Assembly (NCBI RefSeq): GCF_003205575.1
Contig: NZ_PYBW01000026.1
Location: 1-51,826, forward strand
Direction of reading: 5' to 3'
DNA length: 51,826 nt
Source: Streptomyces tateyamensis
GTDB lineage: Bacteria; Actinomycetota; Actinomycetes; Streptomycetales; Streptomycetaceae
Shown here: positions 42,137-50,630 of the stretch, piece after piece
How the letters are laid out: every line of letters starts with the position of its first letter
Numbering within the stretch: the first letter of the stretch is position 1
The notes under the pieces: model-generated
What the model saw: only the letters and a program-made list of their open reading frames with translations
Database searches by the model: none
Told to the model about the DNA's origin: nothing
Position numbers and translations under genes: made by a program

Positions 42137-42939
42137 GGCAGCAGTCCCACGCCGACCAGTCCGACCATGCGCTCCGGGTGCTCGCCGACCGCGGCCGGCT
42201 CCTCCGGACGCCACTGCGGCAGGTAGACCACGCCCGGCTCGACCAGCTCGAAGCCCTCGAAGAACCGGTTGATCCGCTCGGCCGAGCGCATCTTCATCGG
42301 CGTGGGGGTGCGCCGGTACAGCGCCTGGTGGGTCTCGGCCTGGTCCGGGCGGCCCTCCAGCGAGGCGTGGCAGATGGCCAGCGCGCTGCCCGGCGGCAGG
42401 GCGTCGCGCAGCGTGGCCAGGATGCCCTCCGGGTCCTGCTCGTCGGTGACGAAGTGCAGCACCGCCACCAGCAGCAGCGCCACCGGCTCCCCGGCCCCGA
42501 GCAGCTCGGCCACCTCGGGGCGCGACAGCAGGTCCTGCGGGTCGGTGAGGTCGGCGTCCACCACGGCGCAGGCCTTGTCGTCCTCCAGCAGCAGGCGGCT
42601 GTGGGCGACCGCGACCGGGTCCTTGTCCACGTAGACCACCCGGCTGTCCGGCTGGAACTCGCGGGCGACCTCGTGCACCGCGCCGAAGGTCGGGATGCCG
42701 GAGCCGATGTCCAGGAAGCGGGTGAAGCCCTGCTGGGCCAGGAACGTGACCGCGCGGCGCAGGAAGGCGCGGTTCGCCCGCATGATCAGCGGCAGGTCGG
42801 GCCAGAGCTCGATCGCCTTGCGCGCCATCTCGCGGTCGGCGGCGAAGTTGTGCGAGCCGCCCAGGTAGTAGTCGTACACCCGGGCCGCGGCCGGCCGGTC
42901 AAGATCCATACCCTCGGGCACCCACGACGGTCGCCGCAT
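42133..42939 (-). CDS. SAM-dependent methyltransferase, DUF574 type
   Basis: 268 aa. It opens with DLDRPAAARVYDYYLGGSHNFAADRE, the hallmark of the actinobacterial DUF574 methyltransferase family. SAM motif I is FLDIGSGIPT, followed by VVYVDKDPVAV, VADADL-type DLTDPQDLL and LLLVAVLHFV. These proteins are abundant in Streptomyces but their targets are mostly unknown. ATG 42939 follows GGAAAGGGG. It is translationally coupled to the GGDEF-EAL gene, an unexplained link. The 145-bp gap to the divergent GH15 gene has no clear operator. Confidence 0.9.
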   Translation of the reverse strand: MRRPSWVPEGMDLDRPAAARVYDYYLGGSHNFAADREMARKAIELWPDLPLIMRANRAFLRRAVTFLAQQGFTRFLDIGSGIPTFGAVHEVAREFQPDSRVVYVDKDPVAVAHSRLLLEDDKACAVVDADLTDPQDLLSRPEVAELLGAGEPVALLLVAVLHFVTDEQDPEGILATLRDALPPGSALAICHASLEGRPDQAETHQALYRRTPTPMKMRSAERINRFFEGFELVEPGVVYLPQWRPEEPAAVGEHPERMVGLVGVGLLP

Positions 42940-43084
42940 CAGGGACCCCTTTCCGACACAGATTTAGACAAGAGGCACAAAGATCATCCTACGGGAACCA
43001 CTGCCACCGCAACCGCCGGGCGCAGCGCGTCGCCCGGTTCCCGCACCATCTGCCGGGCACCGCCGCCCAGCGGACAATGGCGGC

Positions 43085-44842
43085 ATGGCGGCACGGATCG
43101 AGGACTACGCCCTGGTCGGCGACCTGCAGACCGCCGCCCTGGTCTCCCGGGACGGGTCGGTCGACTGGCTCTGCCTGCCCCGGTTCGACTCCCCCAGCTG
43201 CTTCGCCGCGCTGCTCGGCGACCAGCGGCACGGCCACTGGCGGCTGGCCCCCGGTGCGGCGGAAAGCTACCAGGTCCACCGGGAGTACCGGGAGGCCACC
43301 CTGGTCCTGGAGTCCCGCTGGACCGGACCGGAGGGATCGGTGCAGGTCACCGACTTCATGCCGCAGCGGGTCGGCGACCCGCTGCTGATCCGGTTGGTCA
43401 CCGGGCTGTCCGGCCGGGTGCCGATGGCCGGTGAGCTGCGGTTGCGCTTCAACTACGGCCGCAGCGTGCCCTGGGTGCGCCGCACCGACCACCACCGGAT
43501 CGCGGTGGCCGGACCGGACTCGGCCTGGCTGCGGGTGCCCGCCGGGGTGCACACCTACGGCCAGGACGGCGCCACCCGTTCGGAGTTCACCGTGCAGGCG
43601 GGCGAGAGCGTGCCGTTCGTACTCAGCTGGCAGCCCTCGCACCGCGCCACCGCGCACCGGGTGGACGCCGAGGGCGAGCTGCGCCGCAGCACCGAGAGCT
43701 GGCAGCGGTGGGCGGCCGGCTGCCGCTACCGGGGCCCGTGGCGGGCGGCGGTGCTGCGCTCGCTGATAATCCTCAAGGCGCTGACCTACGCGCCCACCGG
43801 CGGCATCGTGGCCGCGCCCACCGCCGCGCTGCCCGAGGTGCTGGGCGGCGAGCGGAACTGGGACTACCGGTACTGCTGGCTGCGCGACTCCACCATGACC
43901 CTGTCCGCGCTGCTGCGCGGCGGCTTCCGGGACGAGGCGGCGGCCTGGCGGCGCTGGCTGCTGCGGGCCATCGCCGGCGACCCGGGCGACCTGCAGACGG
44001 TGTACGGGGTGGCCGGCGAGCGCGGGCTGCCGGAGACCGAGGCCGGCTGGCTGCCCGGGTACGGGGACTCGGCGCCGGTGCGGTTCGGCAACGCCGCCGT
44101 GGGCCAGCTGCAGCTGGACGTCTACGGCGAGGTGGTGGACACCCTGGAGCTGGCCTACGCGGCCGGACTGCCGATGGAGCGCCAGGTCTGGGGCCTGCTG
44201 CGGGCCCTGATGGACCATCTGGAGCAGCACTGGCGCGAGCCGGACGAGGGGCTGTGGGAGGTGCGCGGGCGGCGCCGGCAGTTCGTCCACTCCAAGGTGA
44301 TGTGCTGGGTGGCCGCCGACCGGGCGGTCCGCCTGGCCGAGGCGACCGGGCTGCCCGCGCCGGTGGCCCGCTGGCGGGCGCTGCGCGCGGCGGTGCACGC
44401 GGACGTGCTGGCGCACGGCTACGACGAGCGGCTCGGCGCCTTCGTCCAGCACTACGGTGGACGGGAGTTGGATGCCTCGCTGCTCTTCGTGGCGAAGACC
44501 GGGTTCCTGCCGCCGGACGATCCGCGGGTGGTGCGCACCGTGCTCGCGGTGCGCGAGCAGTTGGACCACGGCGGATTCGTCCGGCGCTACCGGCAGGACG
44601 ACCTGCCGGGGGCCGAAGGGGCCTTCGTCGCCTGCTCGTTCTGGCTGGCGGACGCGCTGGCCGTGATCGGGCGCCGCACCGAGGCGGCGGAGCTGTTCGA
44701 CCGCACCGTCCGGCTGGGCAACGACCTGGGGCTGCTGTCGGAGGAGTGGGAGCCGATGACGGGCCGTCAGCTCGGCAACACTCCACAGGCGTTCAGCCAC
44801 GTGGCGCTGGTCAACGCGGCGTTCACGCTGGCGGGAGCGTGA
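43085..44842 (+). CDS. GH15 family glucoamylase/trehalase-like enzyme
   Basis: 585 aa, cytoplasmic. It opens with IEDYALVGDLQTAALVSRDGSVDWLCLPRFDSPSCFAALLG, typical of the actinobacterial GH15 trehalase-like group, followed by an (alpha/alpha)6 barrel with NWDYRYCWLRDST, EPDEGLWEVRG (candidate acid Glu) and the C-terminal LLSEEWEPMTGRQLGNTPQAFSHVALVNAA (candidate base Glu). It probably hydrolyses trehalose or short alpha-glucans of the spore and osmolyte pool; the exact substrate is not readable. ATG is 3 bases after a cggc and lacks a strong SD. Its 3' end overlaps a terminator hairpin. Confidence 0.9.
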   Translation: MAARIEDYALVGDLQTAALVSRDGSVDWLCLPRFDSPSCFAALLGDQRHGHWRLAPGAAESYQVHREYREATLVLESRWTGPEGSVQVTDFMPQRVGDPLLIRLVTGLSGRVPMAGELRLRFNYGRSVPWVRRTDHHRIAVAGPDSAWLRVPAGVHTYGQDGATRSEFTVQAGESVPFVLSWQPSHRATAHRVDAEGELRRSTESWQRWAAGCRYRGPWRAAVLRSLIILKALTYAPTGGIVAAPTAALPEVLGGERNWDYRYCWLRDSTMTLSALLRGGFRDEAAAWRRWLLRAIAGDPGDLQTVYGVAGERGLPETEAGWLPGYGDSAPVRFGNAAVGQLQLDVYGEVVDTLELAYAAGLPMERQVWGLLRALMDHLEQHWREPDEGLWEVRGRRRQFVHSKVMCWVAADRAVRLAEATGLPAPVARWRALRAAVHADVLAHGYDERLGAFVQHYGGRELDASLLFVAKTGFLPPDDPRVVRTVLAVREQLDHGGFVRRYRQDDLPGAEGAFVACSFWLADALAVIGRRTEAAELFDRTVRLGNDLGLLSEEWEPMTGRQLGNTPQAFSHVALVNAAFTLAGA

Positions 44843-44850
44843 ACGCCGCG
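44815..44850. terminator. Bidirectional terminator overlapping the GH15 stop codon
   Basis: A 15-bp perfect stem (CGCGGCGTTCACGCT / AGCGTGAACGCCGCG) with a 6-base loop contains the last GH15 codons and its TGA. glmS ends convergently 11 bp further on, so the same hairpin can serve both genes. Confidence 0.8.
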
Positions 44851-44860
44851 GCGGGCCGGG

Positions 44861-46687
44861 CTACTCGACGGTGACCGACTTGGCCAGGTTGCGCGGCTTG
44901 TCCACGTCGCGCTGCAGGGCGACGGCGGCGTGGTAGGCGAACAGCTGCAGCGGGATGTTGAGCAGCAGCGGGTCCAGCTCCGGCTCGTTGCGCGGGACCA
45001 GCAGCGTGTGGTTGGCCAGCTTCGGGTCCGGGGCGGTGTGCGCGATGGCCAGCACCCGGCCCGCCCGGGCCCGGATCTCGCCGAGCGTGGTGAGGTTCTT
45101 GTCCAGCAGCTCGTCGTCCGGCACCAGCGCCACGGTGGGCAGCTCGGGGCTGATCAGGGCCAGCGGACCGTGCTTCAGCTCCGAGGCGGGGTAGGCCTCG
45201 GCGTGCACGTAGCTGATCTCCTTGAGCTTCTGCGCGCCCTCCCGGGCCACCGGGTAGCCGCGCACCCGGCCGATGAACATCATGCCCTCGCACTCGGCGT
45301 ACTCGGCGGCCAGCTCGGCGATCTCCTTCTCCTGCTCCAGGATCTGGCGGATCTGCCCGGGCAGCGCCTTCAGGCCGTCCACGATCCGGCGCCCGTCGGC
45401 CGGGGAGAGGTCGTTGATCCGCCCGAAGTGCAGCGCCAGCAGGGCGAAGGCGACCACGGTGGAGGTGAACGCCTTGGTCGAGGCGACCGAGATCTCCGGC
45501 CCGGCGTGCAGGTAGATGCCGCCGTCGCAGGCCCGGGCGATCGCGCTGCCGACCGTGTTGACCACGCCCAGCACCCGGCCGCCCTTGCGCTTGACCTCCT
45601 GGACCGCGGCCAGCGTGTCGTAGGTCTCGCCGGACTGGCTGACCGCGACGTACAGCGTGTCGGCCTCGATCACCGGGTTGCGGTAGCGGAACTCGGAGGC
45701 CGGCTCGGCGTCGGCCGCGATCCGGGCCAGCTCCTCGATCAGCTGGGCGCCCATCTGGCCGGCGTAGTAGGCGGAGCCGCAGCCGATGATCTTCACCCGG
45801 CGGATGTCGCGCAGCTCCCGGGCGTCCATGTTGAGCCCGCCCAGGTGGGCGGTGGCGAACCGCTCGTCGAGCCGGCCGCTCAGGGTGCGCTCCACGGCCG
45901 AGGGCTGCTCGTGGATCTCCTTGATGAGGAAGTGCGCGTGGCCCGCGGTGTCGTAGGAGTCGATCTCCCAGTCCACCGTGGAGGGCTGACGGGTGGTCGG
46001 GCGGGCGTCCTCGCTGAAGGTGCGGAAGCCGTCGGCCCGCACCACGGCCAGCTCGCCGTCCTCCAGGTGCACCACCTGGCGGGTGTAGCGGACCAGGGCG
46101 GCGACGTCGGAGGCGGCGAACATCTCCTTCTCGCCCAGGCCCAGCACGATCGGGCTGCCGTTGCGGGCCACCACGATCCGGTCCGGCTGCTCGGCGTCCA
46201 GCACCGCGATGCCGTAGGTGCCGACCACCAGCTTGAGCGCGGCCCGCACCGCCTCCTCCAGCTCCACACCCTCGCCGCTGTGCGCGGCGATCAGGTGGAC
46301 CAGCACCTCGGTGTCGGTCTCCGAGCTGAAGACGGCGCCCTCGGCGGTCAGCCGGGTGCGCAGCTGGTCGGCGTTCTCGATGATGCCGTTGTGCACCACC
46401 GCGAACCGGCCGGCGTTGTCCAGGTGCGGGTGGGCGTTGGCGTCGCTGGGCTCGCCATGGGTGGCCCAGCGGGTGTGGCCGATGCCGGTCGAGCCCTTGA
46501 ACCGGGCCGGGACGGTGGCGGCCAGGTCCGCGACGCGGCCCTTGGTCTTGCGGACCTTCAGGCCCGCGCCCTTGCCGGTGACCGCGACCCCGGCCGAGTC
46601 GTACCCGCGGTACTCCAGCCGCTGCAGGCCTTCGAGCAGGAACGGTGTGGCGTCCTTGGGACCGATGTAAGCGACGATTCCGCACAT
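44861..46687 (-). CDS. glmS: Glutamine--fructose-6-phosphate aminotransferase (isomerizing)
   Basis: 608 aa, normal length. The N-terminal Ntn glutaminase begins MCGIVAYIG (Cys2 nucleophile) and contains RLEYRGYDSAG, GHTRWATHG and HNGIIEN. Two SIS isomerase domains follow with CGSAYYAG, SQSGETYDT and the C-terminal DKPRNLAKSVTVE. It makes glucosamine-6-phosphate from fructose-6-phosphate and glutamine, the entry to UDP-GlcNAc for peptidoglycan and amino-sugar polymers. No GlcN6P ribozyme core was recognised upstream. GGAG lies about 13 bases before the ATG. Confidence 0.97.
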   Translation of the reverse strand: MCGIVAYIGPKDATPFLLEGLQRLEYRGYDSAGVAVTGKGAGLKVRKTKGRVADLAATVPARFKGSTGIGHTRWATHGEPSDANAHPHLDNAGRFAVVHNGIIENADQLRTRLTAEGAVFSSETDTEVLVHLIAAHSGEGVELEEAVRAALKLVVGTYGIAVLDAEQPDRIVVARNGSPIVLGLGEKEMFAASDVAALVRYTRQVVHLEDGELAVVRADGFRTFSEDARPTTRQPSTVDWEIDSYDTAGHAHFLIKEIHEQPSAVERTLSGRLDERFATAHLGGLNMDARELRDIRRVKIIGCGSAYYAGQMGAQLIEELARIAADAEPASEFRYRNPVIEADTLYVAVSQSGETYDTLAAVQEVKRKGGRVLGVVNTVGSAIARACDGGIYLHAGPEISVASTKAFTSTVVAFALLALHFGRINDLSPADGRRIVDGLKALPGQIRQILEQEKEIAELAAEYAECEGMMFIGRVRGYPVAREGAQKLKEISYVHAEAYPASELKHGPLALISPELPTVALVPDDELLDKNLTTLGEIRARAGRVLAIAHTAPDPKLANHTLLVPRNEPELDPLLLNIPLQLFAYHAAVALQRDVDKPRNLAKSVTVE

Positions 46688-46776
46688 GGGGAGGGAAGGC
46701 TCCTGACCGCTTCGAAGGGAGGGGTGGCGCGGCGCGGACCGCGGAGACCCGCATCTCCGTCGGCCCGGCGGTCGCG

Positions 46777-47073
46777 CTACCCGTAGACGATGCGCCGTAG
46801 CTGGCGCGCCGACAGCTCGGGCGCGGCCACCCGCCGGGCGGGCAGCTCGACCGCGAGCCGGGTGAAGATCTGCTCGTTGGTCAGTCCGCGCGCCTGCAGT
46901 TCCGCGTGCCGGCGCTGGACGAACTCGGTGGCCGTCTCCGAGAAGTACGCGAGCACCTCCGCCACCACCCGCGCCGCCTCACCGGGCCCCAGCACGCTGG
47001 TCCGGGTCAGGTGGGCGATCAGGTCGGCGAAGAGCGGCTGCTGCTGGGGTGGAACGGGAGACTGGCTGGCCAC
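46777..47073 (-). CDS. Small conserved helical protein of unknown function
   Basis: About 98 aa, charged and helical: LFADLIAHLTRTSVLGPGEAARVVAEVLAYFSETATEFVQRRHAEL, then a C-terminal SARQLRRIVYG. No catalytic motif, signal or membrane segment. The start is uncertain: GTG 47073 is used because coding character begins there; the frame is open to 47154 across a terminator hairpin. It precedes glmS in the same direction with a 90-bp gap and could be cotranscribed. Confidence 0.7.
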   Translation of the reverse strand: MASQSPVPPQQQPLFADLIAHLTRTSVLGPGEAARVVAEVLAYFSETATEFVQRRHAELQARGLTNEQIFTRLAVELPARRVAAPELSARQLRRIVYG

Positions 47074-47100
47074 AGAGAGTGAGACTAGGTCGGCAGTCCG

Positions 47101-47134
47101 AAAAAACCAAGAATCCTGCCCGGAATCGGGCAGG
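47101..47134 (-). terminator. Intrinsic terminator with U tract
   Basis: Minus-strand CCTGCCCG-ATTC-CGGGCAGG (47134-47115) followed within nine bases by a run of six T (47106-47101). A canonical rho-independent terminator, rare in this GC-rich window. It would stop transcription coming from the DUF6230/DUF6114 genes before the small helical gene. Confidence 0.8.
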
Positions 47135-47314
47135 TGTTGACCGTTCCACCTCACTCGAATGCGCTGCCGGTCCGCCGAACGGACTGCGCCGCGGTGCCGC
47201 TCCCTTCCGGGCGGGCCGTCGGCGGGACCGGGGCGACCGCCTGCGCGCTGGTGCCGCGCGACCGGTCAGGGCCGCCCGCGGCAGGCGGACGGCCCTGACC
47301 GGCTGCCCGAACAG

Positions 47315-47722
47315 TCAGTCCGGGAGCCTTCGGCGCAGTCGGCGGCGGCGGGCCGGCTGGTCGGGCAGCCAGCCGAAGGCCAGGCTGCTGCCGACCAGGC
47401 CCAGCAGCAGCCCGACCAGGAAGCCGCCGAGGTTGGAGGTCAACCAGCTGGCCAGGGTGAGCAGCACGGCCAGGATCGAGTAGAACAACCGCTGCGCCGG
47501 ACTGAAGAGCAGCAGCAGCCCGCACAGCAGCAGCACCGTGGGCACCAGGTACCCGGCCACCCCCTGCAGGCCGATGTGCATCAGCACCGGCAGCGGCGCC
47601 TTCTCGGTGACCAGGATCTCCGCCCCCGCCAGGGTGACCAGCAGCCCGCCCCAGAACGGGCGGGCCCCGCGCCACTGCCGGAAGGAGCGGCGCGGCGCCT
47701 GCGGCACCGTGCTCGCGGCCAC
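47315..47722 (-). CDS. DUF6114-type membrane protein
   Basis: 135 aa with about four hydrophobic segments (FWGGLLVTLAGAEILV, VAGYLVPTVLLLCGLLLLF, LFYSILAVLLTLASWLTS, FLVGLLLGLVGSSLAF) and a short Arg-rich C-terminal tail. The pattern fits DUF6114, which in Streptomyces is found next to DUF6230. Function unknown; probably a partner that anchors or assembles the DUF6230 protein at the membrane. GTG 47722 starts two bases after the upstream stop. Confidence 0.85.
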   Translation of the reverse strand: MAASTVPQAPRRSFRQWRGARPFWGGLLVTLAGAEILVTEKAPLPVLMHIGLQGVAGYLVPTVLLLCGLLLLFSPAQRLFYSILAVLLTLASWLTSNLGGFLVGLLLGLVGSSLAFGWLPDQPARRRRLRRRLPD

Positions 47723-47724
47723 CC

Positions 47725-48399
47725 TCAGCAGCCCGTGTCGCTGAAGCTCAGGTGCAGGCCAGGCAGGGTGAAGGCGGCCGCGGTGGTGGCGTAGTTGTCC
47801 TGCCGCAGGTGCTCGATGACCACACTGTTGGCCTGCTGCCCGAAGACCCCGGGCGGGCCCGGCACGCCGGCCTTGTCGAAGGTGGAGGCGTCCCCGCCGA
47901 TCTCGATGTGGTCGAAGGAGGCGTCGCCGGAGAGCACGTCGGAGTCGGTGGTCAGGTCGGTGGCGGTGACCGGGGCACCGGCCTTCCCGGCGGTGATCTT
48001 CAGGTTGGTGCCGCCCAGGTTGACGCTCTGGCACAGGTTGGTCAGCTTGGCCGTCTTGATCGCGGAGACCGCCACCAGCACCTGGCCGCCGGTGTTCCCG
48101 GCGTTGGGGCTGTTGTCGATCATGTTGTCGAGACCGCCGAACTGCTCGAAGCCGGTGCCGTCCAGCCGGTCCGCGGTGACCGTGAAGGCCATGCCGGAGA
48201 TCTGGAACTGGTTGGCCAGCACGCCCTGTGCGGTGAGGGTCAGCAGGACGCCGCCCGCCACGCAGGCGGGGACGGCCATCAGTGCGGCGCGACGCAGCCG
48301 CACCCGGCCGCGGCCCGGCCGGCTCGACGCCTCGGCGCCGGAGGGCTCCGGTTCGGGGGTCCCGGGGGTTCCGGGGGTGGGGGCAACGGACTCGGCCAT
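47725..48399 (-). CDS. DUF6230-type single-pass exported protein
   Basis: 224 aa. A Pro/Glu-rich N-terminus of about 35 residues and an Arg stretch precede one hydrophobic segment (AALMAVPACVAGGVLLTLTA), then a beta-rich extracellular domain (FQISGMAFTVTADRLDG; KITAGKAGAPVTATDL; FTLPGLHLSFSDTGC). This matches the DUF6230 family paired with DUF6114. Older annotations call such proteins cholesterol esterase-like, but no catalytic triad is evident. GGAG precedes the ATG. Operon with the DUF6114 gene. Confidence 0.85.
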   Translation of the reverse strand: MAESVAPTPGTPGTPEPEPSGAEASSRPGRGRVRLRRAALMAVPACVAGGVLLTLTAQGVLANQFQISGMAFTVTADRLDGTGFEQFGGLDNMIDNSPNAGNTGGQVLVAVSAIKTAKLTNLCQSVNLGGTNLKITAGKAGAPVTATDLTTDSDVLSGDASFDHIEIGGDASTFDKAGVPGPPGVFGQQANSVVIEHLRQDNYATTAAAFTLPGLHLSFSDTGC

Positions 48400-48470
48400 G
48401 GCTGCTCCAGGGGAGGGAGGGGGACCTGTGACAGAGCGGCACCTTGTCCTGGCGCGGACAGCGCCCCTGA

Positions 48471-48531
48471 AGTTGGATCAACTGCTCTTCCTGGCAGGGA
48501 AGTTGACGATCAGTCCAACAACAGGTCAACT
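48471..48531. promoter_or_regulatory. Inverted repeats with AGTTG/AGTTGAC arms before the DUF6230 gene
   Basis: AGTTG-GAT-CAACT (48471-48483) and AGTTGAC-17-GTCAACT (48501-48531) lie in the 163-bp gap between the TetR stop and the DUF6230 ATG. They are candidate operators for the adjacent TetR regulator. A minus-strand TTGACC inside the second repeat could be a -35, but the matching -10 (TCAACT) is weak. Confidence 0.45.
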
Positions 48532-48562
48532 GTTCGGAAGTTACCTCGCGGTAGTCGGGGGG

Positions 48563-49321
48563 TCAAGCGTTCGCGCACGGCAGATCCGGCTTGCGCCAGC
48601 CGCCGCCCGCCGCCTCGGCCAGCTCCAGCCGACGCACCGCCTCCTCGGGGCCGACGAACGGAGCCACCGCGAAGTGCGTCAAAGGCCTCAGCAAATCCGG
48701 GAGTTCGGCGTGCCGACCGGCCGAGATGTAGCGGTAGACGGTGGCGTAGACGCCGCCCACCGCCGCGTCCACCAGCAGCTCGATCGGCAGCCCGGCCGGC
48801 GGGTTCGGGCATCCGACGAACAACCGCCTCAGCCGCAGGCGCAGTTGCTCGCGCACCAGCCGCCCGGCCGGACCCACCGCGTCGATCTCCACCACCGCCA
48901 TGGTGGCGAAGGCCGGAACCTCGGCCAGGATCGCCAGCAGCACCCGCAGCGCCGCGTGCACCCCCGCCACCCAGTCGGCCTGCCCGGCGACCGCCTCCTC
49001 CATCCGGCGGATCACCACCGCGGTCCCGTGCCGGTGCGCGGCCAGGAAGGCCTCCTCCTTGCCACTGAACTGATCGTAGAAGACCGGCCTGGTCACCCCG
49101 GCCGCCTGGCAGATGTCGCTCACCCGGGCACCGGCGTAGCCGAGCTCCGCCACCGTGCGGACCACCGCGTCGAGCAACCGGTCGCGCTGGGTGGCCGCCA
49201 CCACCTCCGGCGGCACCCGGCTGGGCCCGCGCCGGATCGAACGCGCCGGGTCGCGCCCACTGCGCTCCCCCGGGAGGATCAAGTCGCTTGCTATCAAGCC
49301 TGGTTCAAGATTTATTCGCAA
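48563..49321 (-). CDS. TetR-family transcriptional regulator
   Basis: Up to 252 aa. Helix-turn-helix: VAELGYAGARVSDICQAAGV then TRPVFYDQFSGKEEAFLAAH, followed by a helical ligand domain (VHAALRVLLAILAEVPAFATM). The listed start is a TTG at the 5' limit of the frame; a start nearer VPPEVVAATQRDRLLDA, about 38 residues in, is equally plausible because no good Shine-Dalgarno sequence is visible. It sits between the DUF6230/DUF6114 genes and two divergent secreted-protein genes and probably controls one or both sets. Confidence 0.88.
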   Translation of the reverse strand: MRINLEPGLIASDLILPGERSGRDPARSIRRGPSRVPPEVVAATQRDRLLDAVVRTVAELGYAGARVSDICQAAGVTRPVFYDQFSGKEEAFLAAHRHGTAVVIRRMEEAVAGQADWVAGVHAALRVLLAILAEVPAFATMAVVEIDAVGPAGRLVREQLRLRLRRLFVGCPNPPAGLPIELLVDAAVGGVYATVYRYISAGRHAELPDLLRPLTHFAVAPFVGPEEAVRRLELAEAAGGGWRKPDLPCANA

Positions 49322-49369
49322 GGTTCAGCACCATCCCTTGACGCTGGCGTTGGCCAGGTTTAGAACCTT
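49320..49369 (+). promoter_or_regulatory. Promoter of the secreted-protein gene flanked by AAGGTTC/GAACCTT
   Basis: TTGACG (49338-49343), a 17-bp spacer and TAGAAC (49361-49366) form a good vegetative promoter. AAGGTTC (49320-49326) and GAACCTT (49363-49369) make an inverted repeat that brackets it, with the right arm on the -10. The left arm overlaps the furthest possible TetR start codon, so the region may couple both divergent genes. Confidence 0.55.
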
Positions 49370-49561
49370 CCCAGGTTTTCAATTCGTTCGGCGCTTCGAC
49401 ACCGGCAGGGATCCAAGGTCCCACGGTGGCAGGGGAAGTGCCGTCGGGCGGTGGCAGCCGCCGGTTCCCCAGCTCCAGCACACCGCGCCGTACCGCTCGT
49501 GGCGCCGAGCGGCTCGTGCCTGCTCCACGGTCCACCCAACCGTGTCCCTAGGAGTCCTGCC

Positions 49562-50488
49562 ATGACTCGAACCTACCGTTCCCGCAGTCGAGTTGCCGCT
49601 GTTCTGGCAACTGCCGCAAGCGCCGCACTGCTCGCCGCCGCGATGCCGGCCCAGGCCGCCGGCCTCCCCGGCGGCGGATACACCGGAATGGGCAGCTGCC
49701 CGCTGAGCTCGCCCGCCCTGACCGACCCGAGCGACCTGCAGGTCGGCTGCGTGGTCTCGGTGACCAGGGCGGGGAGTTTCACCATCGGGACCACCACGGT
49801 GCCGCTCACCTCGCCGATCACCCTGCGCTTCGGGGTCTACTGGGACAAGTCCGCCCCGCAGGTGACCTTCCCCGACGGCAGCACCGCCAACCAGTACACG
49901 ACCGTCGCCCCGGTCGGCGCCCCGCTGCTGGACGCGCAGCCCGCGCAAATCACCATCCCCGGCATCATCAACTTCCTGCCGGGCCTGACGAGCGTCTTCG
50001 CCAAGGTAGAACTCGCCGGTCCGGTAACGGACTTCACCCCGTTGGCGGCCGGCGAGTCGTACCCCGTCTTCAAGCTTCCGGTCAAGCTGCACCTGTACAA
50101 CGCGCTCTTCGGCGACCACTGCTACCTCGGCTCGAACTCCGCGCCGATCGTGCTGCGCCCGACCACCGGCACCACCGCCCCGCCGCCGCCCGCCAAGCCG
50201 ATGACCGGCGATCCGGGCACCATCGCGGTCACCCCCGACCCGAACGGGTTCGGCGCCGTGGTGGCCTCGTTCAGCGGCGCGAGGCTGGTGGACAACACCT
50301 TCACGGTGCCGGGTGCCACCGGGTGCGGCCTGGGCGGCAGCCTGGACTGGATCATCAACCTGGCCATGGGACTGCCCGCCGGGGCCGGGCACGGCTCGGT
50401 CAGCTTCCAGCAGACCGACACCTCGCTCGCGCTGGACACCGACCTGGCCGACCTCTCCGGCGCGCTGGGCGCCTCCGCCGGCCACTGA
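49562..50488 (+). CDS. Secreted protein of unknown function
   Basis: 308 aa. A Sec signal peptide (RSRSRVAAVLATAASAALLAA, cleavage after MPAQA near residue 32) and a mature region rich in beta strands and Thr/Pro. Two pairs of Cys are visible (GSCPLSS / VGCVVSV and HCYLGS / TGCGLGG) that could form disulfides. A Pro-rich linker (TTAPPPPAKP) separates two halves. No enzyme motif found. ATG 49562 has GGAG upstream. The gene is tandem with the next secreted-protein gene and probably part of the TetR-linked surface locus. Confidence 0.85.
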   Translation: MTRTYRSRSRVAAVLATAASAALLAAAMPAQAAGLPGGGYTGMGSCPLSSPALTDPSDLQVGCVVSVTRAGSFTIGTTTVPLTSPITLRFGVYWDKSAPQVTFPDGSTANQYTTVAPVGAPLLDAQPAQITIPGIINFLPGLTSVFAKVELAGPVTDFTPLAAGESYPVFKLPVKLHLYNALFGDHCYLGSNSAPIVLRPTTGTTAPPPPAKPMTGDPGTIAVTPDPNGFGAVVASFSGARLVDNTFTVPGATGCGLGGSLDWIINLAMGLPAGAGHGSVSFQQTDTSLALDTDLADLSGALGASAGH

Positions 50489-50554
50489 TCCGCCGGCCGC
50501 CGGCCCCGGACCGCGCGGCCCCACCCGCCGGCCACCGACCGGCCCCCCGAGACC

Positions 50555-50578
50555 GGTCCGCCGCTCGCCCGGCGGACC
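50555..50578 (+). terminator. Possible hairpin between the two secreted-protein genes
   Basis: GGTCCGCC / GGCGGACC with an 8-base loop, 67 bp after the stop and 53 bp before the next start. Stem of 8 bp only, so termination may be partial. Confidence 0.45.
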
Positions 50579-50630
50579 CGCGCCCTCCCCACAGGGCGCC
50601 CCCACCCTCACCGAGAACAGAGGAACTCCC

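Noticed and set aside
46688..46776. GlmS ribozyme upstream of glmS
   Set aside because: The gap is under 90 bp and no ribozyme core could be recognised; this element is also not expected in actinomycetes.
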